Assembly (NCBI RefSeq): GCF_004321985.1
Contig: NZ_SCQN01000045.1
Coordinates: forward strand, 1 to 62,800
Length of the DNA: 62,800 nt
DNA from: Castellaniella sp.
Lineage (GTDB): Bacteria > Pseudomonadota > Gammaproteobacteria > Burkholderiales > Burkholderiaceae_B
Reading direction: 5' to 3'
Under the pieces are notes generated by a model. It did not search any database, was not told the origin of the DNA, and saw nothing but the letters and a program-made list of their open reading frames with translations. Within the stretch, counting starts at the first letter, position 1; every line of letters begins with the position of its first letter. Shown here in pieces: positions 19,311 to 28,750 of the stretch. The position numbers and the translations under genes were made by a program.

Positions 19311-20483
19311 ATGAATCGCATCAAACAGTCCCTGCGGCTGGGACGATTGTCCGCGCTTGCAGGCGCCGTCACGCTAGCCTGCTCGGCCACAGTCGCGCAG
19401 GCCGCGCCCGTCGCACTGAACGTCGTGGACGTGGCGGGCGACCTCGCCGTCACACAGAAAGCACTGGAAGCCTTCCGCGACCAGAATCCGGACCTGGTGT
19501 CCAGCATGACTTTCACGAATGCGCCGGCACCACAGTTGCCCGGCAAGATCAAAGCCATGCAGAACGCCAACCGCGCTGACATCGACCTGGTGCTCACCGG
19601 TACGGACGCGCTGGCGGCCGGTATCGAGCAGGGGCTGTGGATCAAGCTGCTGCCCGACCACGAAGATCTGTTCAAGGCAGACGTCGCCAGCTACCATCCG
19701 GCGGCCGCGAAGATGCAGAAGCTGGCTCAAGGCTACGGCCTGGAAGTCGCTTTCATGCAGTCCGGTCCTTTGCTGGAATACAACCCCAAGACCGTCAAGA
19801 ATCCGCCCAAGACACCCGAAGAGCTGCTGAAGTGGTGCCAGGCCAATCCCGGCAAATTCCTGTATGCGCGCCCCGCGAACTCGGGACCAGGACGCACGTT
19901 CCTGATGGGTCTGCCCTACCTGCTGCACGACAAGGATCCCTACGATCCCATCAACGGCTGGGACAAGACCTGGAAGTACCTGAAAGAACTGAACTCCTGC
20001 GTGCCATACTATCCGGGTGGAACCTCGGCCATCATGAAGGAACTGGGTCAGGGCAGCCGCGACATGACAGTCACCGTCACGGGATGGGACATCAACCCGC
20101 GTGCGCTGGGCATCGTGCCAGAGGACTTCAAGATCCAGGCATTCGACAACTTCACCTGGGTGACCGACGCCCACTACATGGTGATCCCCAAGGGCGTTTC
20201 GGCCGAAAAGCAAAAGGTTCTGTTCAAGCTCATGAACTTCATGCTGCAGCCCAAGCAACAGGCCATGACGTATGACGCCGGCTACTTCTACCCCGGCCCT
20301 GCCGTCGACCACGTGCCCCTGTCGGCCGCACCGAAGGAAAGCCAGGACATCATCAACCGATACGGCCGCCGCGAATACGCTTCGCTGACCGCGAGCCGCC
20401 CCAGCGCCGTGCCGCTGGACGCCAAGGCGATGGTTGCCGCGTTCCAGAAATGGGACAACGAAGTCGGCGCCCTGAAGAAGTAA
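19311..20483 (+). CDS. ABC transporter substrate-binding protein, family 1 type
   Basis: A 390-residue periplasmic protein with signal peptide (ending TLACSATVAQA-A) and the fold of iron/polyamine/2-aminoethylphosphonate-type binding proteins: NVVDVAGDLAVTQKALEAF, LVLTGTDALAAGIEQGLW, GRTFLMGLPYLL, FYPGPAVDHVPL. ATG 19311 is preceded by AGGAG. The following four genes give an ATPase, two permeases and an aldose epimerase on the same strand. In this context the ligand may be a sugar acid; the family itself does not tell. Confidence 0.9.
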   Translation: MNRIKQSLRLGRLSALAGAVTLACSATVAQAAPVALNVVDVAGDLAVTQKALEAFRDQNPDLVSSMTFTNAPAPQLPGKIKAMQNANRADIDLVLTGTDALAAGIEQGLWIKLLPDHEDLFKADVASYHPAAAKMQKLAQGYGLEVAFMQSGPLLEYNPKTVKNPPKTPEELLKWCQANPGKFLYARPANSGPGRTFLMGLPYLLHDKDPYDPINGWDKTWKYLKELNSCVPYYPGGTSAIMKELGQGSRDMTVTVTGWDINPRALGIVPEDFKIQAFDNFTWVTDAHYMVIPKGVSAEKQKVLFKLMNFMLQPKQQAMTYDAGYFYPGPAVDHVPLSAAPKESQDIINRYGRREYASLTASRPSAVPLDAKAMVAAFQKWDNEVGALKK

Positions 20484-20498
20484 ATCTGGCGTGATACA

Positions 20499-20533
20499 CC
20501 GTTCGCGCCCCCTCCGACAGGAGGCGCGAACGG
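20499..20533 (+). other. Strong hairpin between binding-protein and ATPase genes
   Basis: CCGTTCGCGCC pairs with GGCGCGAACGG, with an inner TCC/GGA stem around a GACA loop and a CCC bulge. No T-run follows, so it is better read as an mRNA-stabilising or processing hairpin that favours the binding protein over the membrane genes than as a full terminator. Confidence 0.65.
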
Positions 20534-20557
20534 CCCGCATTCTCTGGATATTGCAAC

Positions 20558-21637
20558 ATGAACGAATCCTTCAAGCAGCTCCGCCTGGATGCCGTGGGCC
20601 GCACCTATCCCACCGCCTCTGGATCGACCGTCGCAGCCCTGAGCGATCTCAGCCTGGACATCCAGCGTGGCGAATTCATCGCTTTGCTGGGGCCCTCAGG
20701 CTGCGGCAAATCCACCGCGCTGAATTGCCTTGCGGGGTTGACGGAGCTGACGTCGGGCAGCGTCTGGCTGGATGAAACCCGGATCGATGTCCTCCCCCCG
20801 GAGCAACGGGGCTTCGGCATGGTTTTCCAGAACTATGCCCTGTTTCCTCACATGAGCGTGGAACGCAACGTCGGCTTCGGCCTGCGAATGCGGGGTGTGC
20901 GCAAGGACGAAATGGCCAGACGCGTGGCGGCCGCCCTGTCTCTGGTACAGCTCGAAGGCCATGCCAAGAAGCTCCCGGGCCAGCTTTCCGGCGGCCAGCA
21001 GCAGCGTGTGGCCATTGCCCGCGCCATCGTGATTGAACCGCCCGTCATCCTGATGGACGAACCATTATCCAATCTGGACGCGAAGCTTCGCGTGGAGATG
21101 CGCGCCGAGATCCGCCGCATCCACACACAGCTGGAGCGCGCCACCATCTATGTGACCCACGACCAGGACGAGGCCCTCTCCATGGCCGACCGGATCGTGG
21201 TGATGCGCGCTGGCAGCGTCCAGCAGGTCGGCACTCCGCGCGAAGTCTACGGCCGCCCGCGCAATCTGCATGTGGCCCGCTTCATGGGGTACCGCAATGT
21301 GATGCCCTTCGACGTCGCGCAGCACGAGGGCGAGACGCTGACGCTGCAATCCGGACAAGTAACCCTGCGGGGCACGTCCATGGCCGTCCCCACAGGCACC
21401 GCCAACACCGCAGTGGCCATGCGTCCGGACGATTTCGAACTGGCTGGCGACCACGCGGACAACAGCCTTGATGTTGCCGTAAAAACCCAAGAATTCGGCG
21501 GCCGCACCTCGCTGCTCATCGTCAGCAGCGCCATCGGCGATCTGTTCGTGCGCCTGCCCGGCCATTTCGAACAGGGTGACCGTCTCCGGCTGCACATTCC
21601 GGCGGACCGCACACTGGCCTACGCGGAGACGCCATGA
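20558..21637 (+). CDS. ABC transporter ATPase, PotA/FbpC type
   Basis: A 359-residue ATPase with a C-terminal TOBE-like domain (from about residue 240). Walker [11 protein letters not shown]-loop [15 protein letters not shown], signature [14 protein letters not shown], Walker [14 protein letters not shown]-loop VTHDQDEA. It overlaps the next permease gene by 4 bp and belongs to the importer begun at 19311. Confidence 0.93.
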   Translation: MNESFKQLRLDAVGRTYPTASGSTVAALSDLSLDIQRGEFIALLGPSGCGKSTALNCLAGLTELTSGSVWLDETRIDVLPPEQRGFGMVFQNYALFPHMSVERNVGFGLRMRGVRKDEMARRVAAALSLVQLEGHAKKLPGQLSGGQQQRVAIARAIVIEPPVILMDEPLSNLDAKLRVEMRAEIRRIHTQLERATIYVTHDQDEALSMADRIVVMRAGSVQQVGTPREVYGRPRNLHVARFMGYRNVMPFDVAQHEGETLTLQSGQVTLRGTSMAVPTGTANTAVAMRPDDFELAGDHADNSLDVAVKTQEFGGRTSLLIVSSAIGDLFVRLPGHFEQGDRLRLHIPADRTLAYAETP

Positions 21638-22506
21638 GTGCCGCCGATTCCGTGCTCAGGCCCGGAGACCGACGGGGCTGGCTGGCCGCGCCGGCGGTCC
21701 TGGTGCTTCTGGCGCTGTTCGTGTACCCCTTCCTCTATGGGGTGGTGATCTCCTTCCACCCAATGAACGGCGGCCACTTCTGGTCGAATTACGCGCACTT
21801 CTTCAGCACCGCCACTCAATGGGGGACGCTCTGGATCACCTTCAAGCTGGCGGCGCCGGCCACCCTGATCAACGTGGCGATGGCCGTCCCCGTCGCTTTC
21901 GCCCTGCGCCGGAACAGCCGCTCGCAGCGAATCGTGACGACTCTGCTGGTCATCCCCATCACCCTGGGCACCGTGCTGATCGCCGATGGCATGCTGACCT
22001 TTTACAGCCCGTCGGGCTGGTTTCCGCAGATCATCCACGCGCTGGGCCTGTACAGCGGCGAGGTCCGATTGACCCATAATTACTGGGGCGTCCTGATTTC
22101 GCTGATCATCTCGGATTTCCCATTCGTCTTTCTGCTGACGCTGTCATATATATCGGGAATAGACCCCACGCTGGCGAAGGCAGCCGGCACGCTGGGCGCG
22201 GGCGCCTGGCAGCAGTTCCGGCTGATCTACCTGCCCCTGCTGGTGCCCGGCCTGAGCATGGCCGCCGCCCTTTCGTTCGTGCAAACCTATGCCGTGTTCC
22301 CATCGGCCATCCTGCTGGGCGCGCCTGCAGGACCCACCCGCGTGATTTCCATCGCCGCCTACGAGGCTGCCTTCGAACAATATGACTACGGCATGGCATC
22401 AGCCATTGCGATCGTCATGGGCTTCGTGCAGCTGCTGATCGTAGGCGCCATCTTCGCATTCCGCCAGGCGTTCTACACCGGCCCGGCGACCAGTGGCAAG
22501 GGGTGA
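21634..22506 (+). CDS. ABC transporter permease, spermidine/iron-type importer, subunit 1
   Basis: A 290-residue inner-membrane protein with about six transmembrane helices and the coupling-helix region AAGTLGAGAWQQFRLIYLPL. ATGA overlap with the ATPase gene indicates translational coupling. It pairs with the permease at 22510. Confidence 0.9.
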   Translation: MSAADSVLRPGDRRGWLAAPAVLVLLALFVYPFLYGVVISFHPMNGGHFWSNYAHFFSTATQWGTLWITFKLAAPATLINVAMAVPVAFALRRNSRSQRIVTTLLVIPITLGTVLIADGMLTFYSPSGWFPQIIHALGLYSGEVRLTHNYWGVLISLIISDFPFVFLLTLSYISGIDPTLAKAAGTLGAGAWQQFRLIYLPLLVPGLSMAAALSFVQTYAVFPSAILLGAPAGPTRVISIAAYEAAFEQYDYGMASAIAIVMGFVQLLIVGAIFAFRQAFYTGPATSGKG

Positions 22507-22509
22507 CAC

Positions 22510-23376
22510 ATGCCGACACTCAATCAATATGCTCCGAGAACCGCGAGGCGGTGGGGCTGGCTATGGCGGGTGACGATCTGGACCCTGATGGGGTTCTTCC
22601 TGCTGAATGTCGTCTTCATGATTCTCACCGTGGTCGTGGACTCGGTCGCGACCCGCTGGTTCGGCACGCTGCTCCCGGAAGGCTTCACACTGCGCTGGTA
22701 CGCCCAGGCCTGGAATGAATTCCAGCTTTCACACATCCTCATCGTGACCCTGGAAGTCGTGGCATCCGTGGTCACCCTCTCCATCCTGCTGGGCGTGCCG
22801 GCGGCGTATGCGCTCGCCCGGGCGAAATTCCCCGGCAAGCGGCTGGTCATGCTGCTGATCCTGATCCCCATGCTGGTCCCCTCGGTCACCTACGGCATCC
22901 CGATGGCCACCGCCTTCTACCAGGCGGGGGTCGGTGGAACGCTGCTGGGGGTGATCCTGGCGAACCTGGTTCCCGCACTGCCTTTTGTGATCCTGGTGAT
23001 GACACCCTTCATCGAGCAGATCGATCCCAGCCTGGAATCGGCCGCTCGCATCTTCGGCGCACGGACCTTCCAGTACTTCCGCTTCGTGCTCATGCCGCTG
23101 CTGGTGCCCGGCATGCTGGCTGCGGGCCTGCTGGTCCTGGTGCGCACGATCGGCCTGTTCGAGCTGACCTTCTTCACGGCCGGACCCGATTCGCAGACCC
23201 TGGTCGTCGCGCTGTACTACGCGGTGTTCTCGTCTGGCGTGCGCGCGCCGCAAGCCATCGACGCCATGGCCATGATGTACATGGCGATCACTCTGATCTG
23301 GGTGCTGATCGCGCTGAAATTCGTGAGCCCCACGCAACTGGTGAGCCGCGTGAAGGAAGCTCCGCGCGAGGCCTGA
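22510..23376 (+). CDS. ABC transporter permease, spermidine/iron-type importer, subunit 2
   Basis: A 288-residue inner-membrane permease. The EAA-type loop is ESAARIFGARTFQYFRFVLMPL, and there are about six hydrophobic helices. It starts 4 bp after its partner and ends 4 bp before the epimerase gene, so the whole set is one transcript. Confidence 0.9.
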   Translation: MPTLNQYAPRTARRWGWLWRVTIWTLMGFFLLNVVFMILTVVVDSVATRWFGTLLPEGFTLRWYAQAWNEFQLSHILIVTLEVVASVVTLSILLGVPAAYALARAKFPGKRLVMLLILIPMLVPSVTYGIPMATAFYQAGVGGTLLGVILANLVPALPFVILVMTPFIEQIDPSLESAARIFGARTFQYFRFVLMPLLVPGMLAAGLLVLVRTIGLFELTFFTAGPDSQTLVVALYYAVFSSGVRAPQAIDAMAMMYMAITLIWVLIALKFVSPTQLVSRVKEAPREA

Positions 23377-23379
23377 ACC

Positions 23380-24282
23380 ATGCCGTCCCTGTACGATGCC
23401 CGGATGAACGCAGCACCCGACACCTGTCTGACGCTGCGCCACGGGCCTCATCAGGCCCGCATCGCCCCGCTGGCGGGTGGGCGCATCCTGAGCTGGTCCA
23501 CGGCGTTGCCTGACGGCCAACGGGACTGGCTGGTGCCCATCACCGCAGAAGGCTGGCCTGCCCACACCTGGCCCAAGGGAGGGATTTTCCCACTGGCACC
23601 GTTTTCTAACCGGGTACGGAATGCCCGACTGCACTGGCAGGGGCGCACCATCCCTCTGGAGCCGCTGCCAGGTACCCCCCACGCCCTCCATGGCCAGGCC
23701 CAAGCCATGGCCTGGAACGTCACCGATGCCGGCGAAGACCATGCCACATTGACGCTGTCCCACCCCGCAGACCTGGGCGGCTGGCCCTGGGCTTGGCATC
23801 TGCGGCAGACGATCGGGCTGACCGACTCGGGCTTGCAGATCGGTCTGACGCTGGAAAATCAAAGCGCCACCGTCATGCCGACAGGACTGGGCATCCACCC
23901 CTATTTCACGGCGCAGAGCGTGCATCTCGCGGCCCGCACCCGCTGGGCGCACGAGCACGAGCTCGCGCTAGCCCAGGAGGAGAACCTCGAATCACACTGG
24001 GCCCGCTCGGCGGCAACCTGGACCGAATTTCTCTCGGATTGGGCTGGAGAAGCCTGGCTCCATTGGCCTCAAGGCCCTGGGCTGCGCCTGCACACCCGGG
24101 GGCCGTTGACCCATCTCATCCTGCATTGCAACGAAGGACGCTACCTGTGCGTCGAACCTGCGACCCATGTCTGCGATGCCGCCAATCTGGCCGCAAGGGG
24201 CATCCCGGGCACGGGAATCCAGGTCCTTTCACCCGGCGAAGTGCTGGCTGTGGAAATGGCGCTGGACGTGCAGCCAGGCTGA
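23380..24282 (+). CDS. Aldose 1-epimerase family protein
   Basis: A galactose-mutarotase-fold protein of 300 residues. RIAPLAGGRILSW, FPLAPFSNRVRNARLHWQG, PHALHGQA (catalytic-type His) and LGIHPYF (second His) are in family positions, with a Glu in the C-terminal ILHCNEGRYLCVEPAT region. It interconverts sugar anomers and might feed a particular anomer to a dehydrogenase or the transporter. It is the last gene of the importer operon. Start 23380 or ATG 23404, both plausible. Confidence 0.88.
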   Translation: MPSLYDARMNAAPDTCLTLRHGPHQARIAPLAGGRILSWSTALPDGQRDWLVPITAEGWPAHTWPKGGIFPLAPFSNRVRNARLHWQGRTIPLEPLPGTPHALHGQAQAMAWNVTDAGEDHATLTLSHPADLGGWPWAWHLRQTIGLTDSGLQIGLTLENQSATVMPTGLGIHPYFTAQSVHLAARTRWAHEHELALAQEENLESHWARSAATWTEFLSDWAGEAWLHWPQGPGLRLHTRGPLTHLILHCNEGRYLCVEPATHVCDAANLAARGIPGTGIQVLSPGEVLAVEMALDVQPG

Positions 24283-24392
24283 CGGACATCCGGCGCTGGA
24301 TCACACCGCCGGGTCGGTATGCAATTCACGATCCGACGGCTCAAGACGCCGAGCGCATGGGCGCCCGGTATCCGAGATGAGCCTCGCCCCGT

Positions 24393-25583
24393 TCAGGGGC
24401 GCTTGCCGCACTCGAAGGTTTCTTTCGTCCAGGCGACCGCCTGGTCGCTCAACGTGAAGCCCAGCCCCGGCCGGTTCGGCACCAGCATGCGGCCGTCTTT
24501 CATGACCAGACGCTCGTTGAACAGCGGTTCCAACCACTCGAAGTGTTCCAGCCACGGCTCGCGCGGGTAGGCGGCAGCCAAGTGCAGGTGGATTTCCATC
24601 GCGAAGTGCGGCGCCATGCTCAAGCCATGGTAATCGGCCAGCTGCATCACCTTCAGGAACTCGGTGATCCCACCGACGCGCGGCGCATCCGGCTGCACGA
24701 AATCAGAGGCCCGCTTCTCGATCAGGTCGGCATGCTCGCGGAAGCTGGTGAGCATTTCACCCGTAGCGATTGGTGTGTCCAGGGCCGCAGCCAGCGCGGC
24801 ATGGCCGTCGGCGTCGTAGGCGTCCAGAGGCTCCTCGATCCAGGTCAGGTTGTACTGTTCCAGAATGCGGCAGATACGCGCAGCCGTGGGACGATCCCAC
24901 TGCTGGTTGGCATCCACCATGAGCGGGAAGTTGTCGCCAAGCTTCTTGCGCACCGCTTCCACACGCTGCAGATCCACGTTGCGGTCGGGATGGCCGACCT
25001 TGATCTTGATGCCGCCCAGGCCGCGCGCCAGCGACGCATCGATGTTTTCCAGCACCTGGGGCAAGGCCGTGGACAGGAACCCGCCGGATGTGTTGTAGAG
25101 GCGAACCGAATCGCGATGTGCACCCAGGAGCTTGGCCAGCGGCAACCCGGCACGCTTGGCCTTCATGTCCCATAGCGCGACGTCGAACGGCGCAATGCCC
25201 TGAGCCGACAGGCCGCTGCGCCCGACCGAGGCCGCCGCCCAGCTCAGCTTGATCCAGAGGCGCTGGATGTCGTTGGGGTCTTCGCCCAACAGTTCGTGGG
25301 CGATTTCCTTCCCGTGGGCATACATGCCCGGACCGCCGGCGCGCTTGGAGTAAGCAAAACCCAGGCCCTCATGACCATCCCGCGTACGAATCTCGGCAAA
25401 GATCATGGCGACTTCGGTCAGCGGCTTCTGGCGACCCGTGAAGACCTTGGCATCGCTGATGGGCGTCGCCAGCGGCAAGAACGCGAGCGACAGCTTCACC
25501 CAGACGATACGGTCACCTTGGCCGTCGGCCGCCAGGGCCTCGCCCAACTGGAAGGTGGACTGGGCGGATTGAGGGGTAGACAT
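24393..25583 (-). CDS. L-talarate/galactarate dehydratase (enolase superfamily)
   Basis: A mandelate-racemase subgroup protein of 396 residues. Its catalytic residues fall exactly two positions before those of the characterised Salmonella TalrD/GalrD: Lys193 and Lys195 (GIKIKVG), Asp224 (MVDANQQW), Glu250 (WIEEPL), Glu276 (ATGEML) and His326 (MAPHFAMEIHLHL). Expected reaction: dehydration (and epimerisation) of galactarate or talarate to 5-keto-4-deoxy-glucarate, the KdgD substrate. It is divergent from the semialdehyde dehydrogenase-gudD operon through a 203-bp region with several operator-like sites. Confidence 0.93.
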   Translation of the reverse strand: MSTPQSAQSTFQLGEALAADGQGDRIVWVKLSLAFLPLATPISDAKVFTGRQKPLTEVAMIFAEIRTRDGHEGLGFAYSKRAGGPGMYAHGKEIAHELLGEDPNDIQRLWIKLSWAAASVGRSGLSAQGIAPFDVALWDMKAKRAGLPLAKLLGAHRDSVRLYNTSGGFLSTALPQVLENIDASLARGLGGIKIKVGHPDRNVDLQRVEAVRKKLGDNFPLMVDANQQWDRPTAARICRILEQYNLTWIEEPLDAYDADGHAALAAALDTPIATGEMLTSFREHADLIEKRASDFVQPDAPRVGGITEFLKVMQLADYHGLSMAPHFAMEIHLHLAAAYPREPWLEHFEWLEPLFNERLVMKDGRMLVPNRPGLGFTLSDQAVAWTKETFECGKRP

Positions 25584-25604
25584 GCGGATACTCTCCTTCG
25601 GGGA

Positions 25605-25739
25605 CGATACGACAAGACGAATTTCTCAGAACTACGTCATCGTACGACAACTGAATAATCTGGCGCAAGAATCATCACTGTCCAGCCAACATATAATGAC
25701 TACGCCTCACCGCTCACAGATTCTTAGTTGTATGATAAC
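25605..25739. promoter_or_regulatory. Operator cluster in a divergent aldarate control region
   Basis: Three related sites: CGATACGACAAG (25605-25616), GTCATCGTACGACAA with perfect core TCGTACGA (25640-25647), and TTGTATGATAAC (25728-25739). A TATAAT at 25692-25697 lies 30 bp before the last site, a repression-like arrangement for the plus-strand operon, though its -35 is weak. The sites share the core found at 14001, 14114, 14996 and 19021. Confidence 0.55.
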
Positions 25740-25786
25740 CCGCTAGAAAGCTGCCTCGTCCACTCATTCAGATCGAGAATTCGCCC

Positions 25787-27355
25787 ATGACCATTACCGG
25801 TACCCAACTCATCGGCCACCAGGACATCCCTGGAACTGGAGCCCAATTCCACGCTGTCGACCCGGTAACGGGCAAGACCCTGCCGGTCACCTGGCAAGGC
25901 GCCGATGCCGGTCAGGTCGATCGGGCCGTACAGCTCGCGTTGGCCGCCTTCCCCATCTATCGCGAGACCACGCTGACCCAACGGGCAGACTTCCTGGAGG
26001 CCATCGCCCAGGCGATCCTGGATCTGGGCGACGAACTCATTACCCGCACCATGCAGGAGACCGGTCTGCCCCGCCCCCGCCTGGAAGGCGAACGCGGGCG
26101 CACGGTCAACCAGCTGCGGCTGTTCGCCCGCGTAGTGCGCGACGGCGACTGGCTGGACGCACGCATCGACCATGCGCAGCCCGACCGCAAGCCGGCGCCG
26201 CGCAGCGACATCCGCACCCGCCACATCCCGGTCGGTCCGGTGGCCGTCTTCGGTTCCAGCAACTTCCCGCTGGCATTTTCGGTCGCGGGTGGGGACACGG
26301 CCTCGGCGCTCGCAGCTGGCGCCCCGGTCGTCTGCAAGGCGCACCCGGCCCACCCAGGCGCTTCCGAACTGGTTGGCCAAGCCATCCGCAGCGCCGTCCG
26401 GCAATGCGGCTTGCCCGAAGGCGTCTTCTCTCTGTTGGCGGGTCCGGGCAACGATCTGGGCATGGCGCTGGTCGGCCATCCGGGCATCCAGGCGGTCGGG
26501 TTCACCGGATCACGGCGCGGCGGCGTGGCGCTCATGCAGGCGGCCGCCCGGCGCCCCGTCCCCATTCCGGTCTACGCCGAAATGAGCAGCACCAACCCAG
26601 TCTACCTGCTGCCCGGCGCGCTCGCCGCCCGCGTGGATGACATCGCCCAGAAATTCGTCGTGTCGCTGCTGGGCAGCGCGGGCCAGCTGTGCACCAATCC
26701 GGGGCTCATCATTGCGCTGGATGGCCCAGACCTCGATCGCTTCGTCAATCTCACAACAGCTGGCGTCCAGGCGGCTCCGGCGGCTACCATGCTCACGGCC
26801 GCGATCGCACAGGCCTATCACAGCGGGGTCTCGAAACTGGCGGCGCACCCGGGCGTGGAAACCCTGGCACGCGGCCAGAACGCCGATGTCCCCGCACCCT
26901 GCCAAGCCAATCTGGCCGTCACAACGGCCCAGGCCTTCCTGGCCGATCCCGAAACGCTGGGCGCGGAAATCTTCGGCGCCAGTTCGCTGGTGATCCGCTG
27001 TGCCAATACCCAGGAGTTCCTGGCCATCGCACAGGCCATCGAAGGCCAACTCACGGCCACGCTGCATCTGGAACCCGGCGCCGACGACGCGCTGGTATCC
27101 ATGCTGCTGCCGACCCTGGAAGTGAAAGTCGGCCGCATCCTGGCCAACGGCTTCCCGACCGGCGTCGAAGTCTGCGACGCCATGGTGCACGGCGGCCCCT
27201 TCCCGGCGACTTCGGACGGTCGCACCACCTCAGTGGGCACGCTCGCCATCCGCCGGTTCCTGCGTCCGGTGTGCTACCAGGACATACCCGACAACCTGCT
27301 GCCTGCGGCGCTGCAAGCCGCCAACCCCTGGAACATCCACCGAGCGGAACGCTGA
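25787..27355 (+). CDS. 2-oxoglutarate semialdehyde dehydrogenase (NADP-type aldehyde dehydrogenase)
   Basis: A 522-residue aldehyde dehydrogenase of the type that finishes aldarate and pentose oxidation, giving 2-oxoglutarate from the KdgD product. [22 protein letters not shown] is the cofactor-binding segment, Glu265 (YAEMSSTNP) the general base and Cys302 (GQLCTNPG) the nucleophile. The C-terminal [20 protein letters not shown] is typical of this clade. gudD follows 2 bp later, so the operon codes for the first and last enzymes of the route. Confidence 0.93.
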   Translation: MTITGTQLIGHQDIPGTGAQFHAVDPVTGKTLPVTWQGADAGQVDRAVQLALAAFPIYRETTLTQRADFLEAIAQAILDLGDELITRTMQETGLPRPRLEGERGRTVNQLRLFARVVRDGDWLDARIDHAQPDRKPAPRSDIRTRHIPVGPVAVFGSSNFPLAFSVAGGDTASALAAGAPVVCKAHPAHPGASELVGQAIRSAVRQCGLPEGVFSLLAGPGNDLGMALVGHPGIQAVGFTGSRRGGVALMQAAARRPVPIPVYAEMSSTNPVYLLPGALAARVDDIAQKFVVSLLGSAGQLCTNPGLIIALDGPDLDRFVNLTTAGVQAAPAATMLTAAIAQAYHSGVSKLAAHPGVETLARGQNADVPAPCQANLAVTTAQAFLADPETLGAEIFGASSLVIRCANTQEFLAIAQAIEGQLTATLHLEPGADDALVSMLLPTLEVKVGRILANGFPTGVEVCDAMVHGGPFPATSDGRTTSVGTLAIRRFLRPVCYQDIPDNLLPAALQAANPWNIHRAER

Positions 27356-27357
27356 TC

Positions 27358-28707
27358 ATGTCGCAAGCCGAACATTCCGGTGCCAGCACACCCCTGGTCA
27401 CCCAAGTCACCGTCGTGCCCGTTGCCGGGCAGGACAGCATGCTGCTGAATCTCAGCGGCGCCCACGGCCCCTACTTCACTCGCAACATCGTGCTGATCCG
27501 GGACAGCGACGGGCATCAAGGCATCGGCGAAGTCCCTGGCGGTGAACCCATCCGCCACGAAATCGAACGCTTGGGCCAGCTGATCATGGGTCAGCCCATC
27601 GGCCATTACAACGAATTGCTGTCACACTGCCGCGAGTCCACGCTGGGCCAGGAAGACGACCGGCGCGGCACGCAGACATTCGACCTGCGCACCGGCGTGC
27701 ATGCAATCACGGCACTGGAATCCGCCCTGCTGGACCTGTTCGGCCAGCATATCGGCGTGCCGGTCGCCAGCCTGCTCGCCGAGGGCCGGCAGCGCGACGC
27801 GGTGGAAGTACTGGGGTATCTGTTCTACGTGGCTGACGCCCGCAAGACCACGCTGGGATACCGCGAGGAGCCCGACGCCGACAACGACTGGTTCCGGCTG
27901 CGCAATCAGGAAGCCCTGACTGCCGAGACCGTGGTGCGCCTGGCAAAGGCCGCACGCGACCGTTATGGCTTCCGGCACTTCAAGCTCAAAGGTGGCGTGC
28001 TGGCGGGAGATGCGGAAATCGAAGCCGTCACGGCGCTCGCCGAACAGTTCCCGGACGCCAACATCACGCTGGACCCCAATGGTGCCTGGTCTCTGAAGGA
28101 AGCAGTCCGGCTCTGCCGTGACCAGCACGACGTGCTCGCCTACGCCGAGGACCCCTGCGGCGCCGAGCCGGGCTACTCAGGACGCGAAGTCATGGCGGAA
28201 TTCCGTCGTGCCACCGGCCTGCGGACCGCCACCAACATGATCGCCACCGACTGGCGCGAGCTCTACCACGCCATCCAGGCACAGGCCGTGGACATCCCGC
28301 TCGCCGATCCGCACTTCTGGACCATGCGCGGCTCCGTCCGCGTCGCCCAGCTGTGCCACGAATGGGGACTCACCTGGGGCTCGCATTCCAACAACCACTT
28401 CGATGTCTCGCTGGCCATGTTTACCCATGTGGCGGCCGCTGCCCCGGGCCACATCACAGCCATCGACACGCACTGGATCTGGCAGGACGGACAGCACCTG
28501 ACCAAAGATCCGCTGCGCATCCAGGACGGTATGATCCGGGTGCCCGACACCCCGGGCTTGGGCGTGCAGATCGACCCCGACCGCCTGGCCAAGGCCCATG
28601 AACTTTACCAATCCAAGGGCCTGAACCGCCGCGACGACTCGATCGGCATGCAGTTTTTGATCCCGGGGTGGAAATTCAACAACAAACGCCCGAGCCTGGT
28701 CCGTTAA
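27358..28707 (+). CDS. gudD: Glucarate dehydratase
   Basis: A 449-residue enolase-superfamily protein. Its catalytic residues are each four positions beyond those of E. coli GlucD: Lys209 and Lys211 (FKLKGG), Asp239 (LDPNGAW), Asn293 (ATNMIATD), Asp317 (LADPHFW) and His343 (GSHSNNHFD). It dehydrates D-glucarate (and L-idarate) to 5-keto-4-deoxyglucarate. ATG 27358 follows the dehydrogenase stop by 2 bp; longer upstream extensions overlap that gene and are not real. Confidence 0.95.
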   Translation: MSQAEHSGASTPLVTQVTVVPVAGQDSMLLNLSGAHGPYFTRNIVLIRDSDGHQGIGEVPGGEPIRHEIERLGQLIMGQPIGHYNELLSHCRESTLGQEDDRRGTQTFDLRTGVHAITALESALLDLFGQHIGVPVASLLAEGRQRDAVEVLGYLFYVADARKTTLGYREEPDADNDWFRLRNQEALTAETVVRLAKAARDRYGFRHFKLKGGVLAGDAEIEAVTALAEQFPDANITLDPNGAWSLKEAVRLCRDQHDVLAYAEDPCGAEPGYSGREVMAEFRRATGLRTATNMIATDWRELYHAIQAQAVDIPLADPHFWTMRGSVRVAQLCHEWGLTWGSHSNNHFDVSLAMFTHVAAAAPGHITAIDTHWIWQDGQHLTKDPLRIQDGMIRVPDTPGLGVQIDPDRLAKAHELYQSKGLNRRDDSIGMQFLIPGWKFNNKRPSLVR

Positions 28708-28750
28708 ACTTCAACTTTCAGCTCCCTGCCGCCGGCAGCCGCGCGTTGTC

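Noticed and set aside
22729-23958. A 409-codon minus-strand frame
   Set aside because: It spans parts of two well-supported genes (permease and epimerase) on the other strand; Gln/His/Arg-rich.
24385-24402. CGCCCC-GTTCA-GGGGCG as a terminator between epimerase and dehydratase genes
   Set aside because: The stem is only 6 bp, has no T-run on either strand and overlaps the end of the dehydratase coding region.
26689-27357. N-terminal extension of gudD by about 220 codons
   Set aside because: It overlaps the aldehyde dehydrogenase gene in another frame; gudD homologues begin near ATG 27358.
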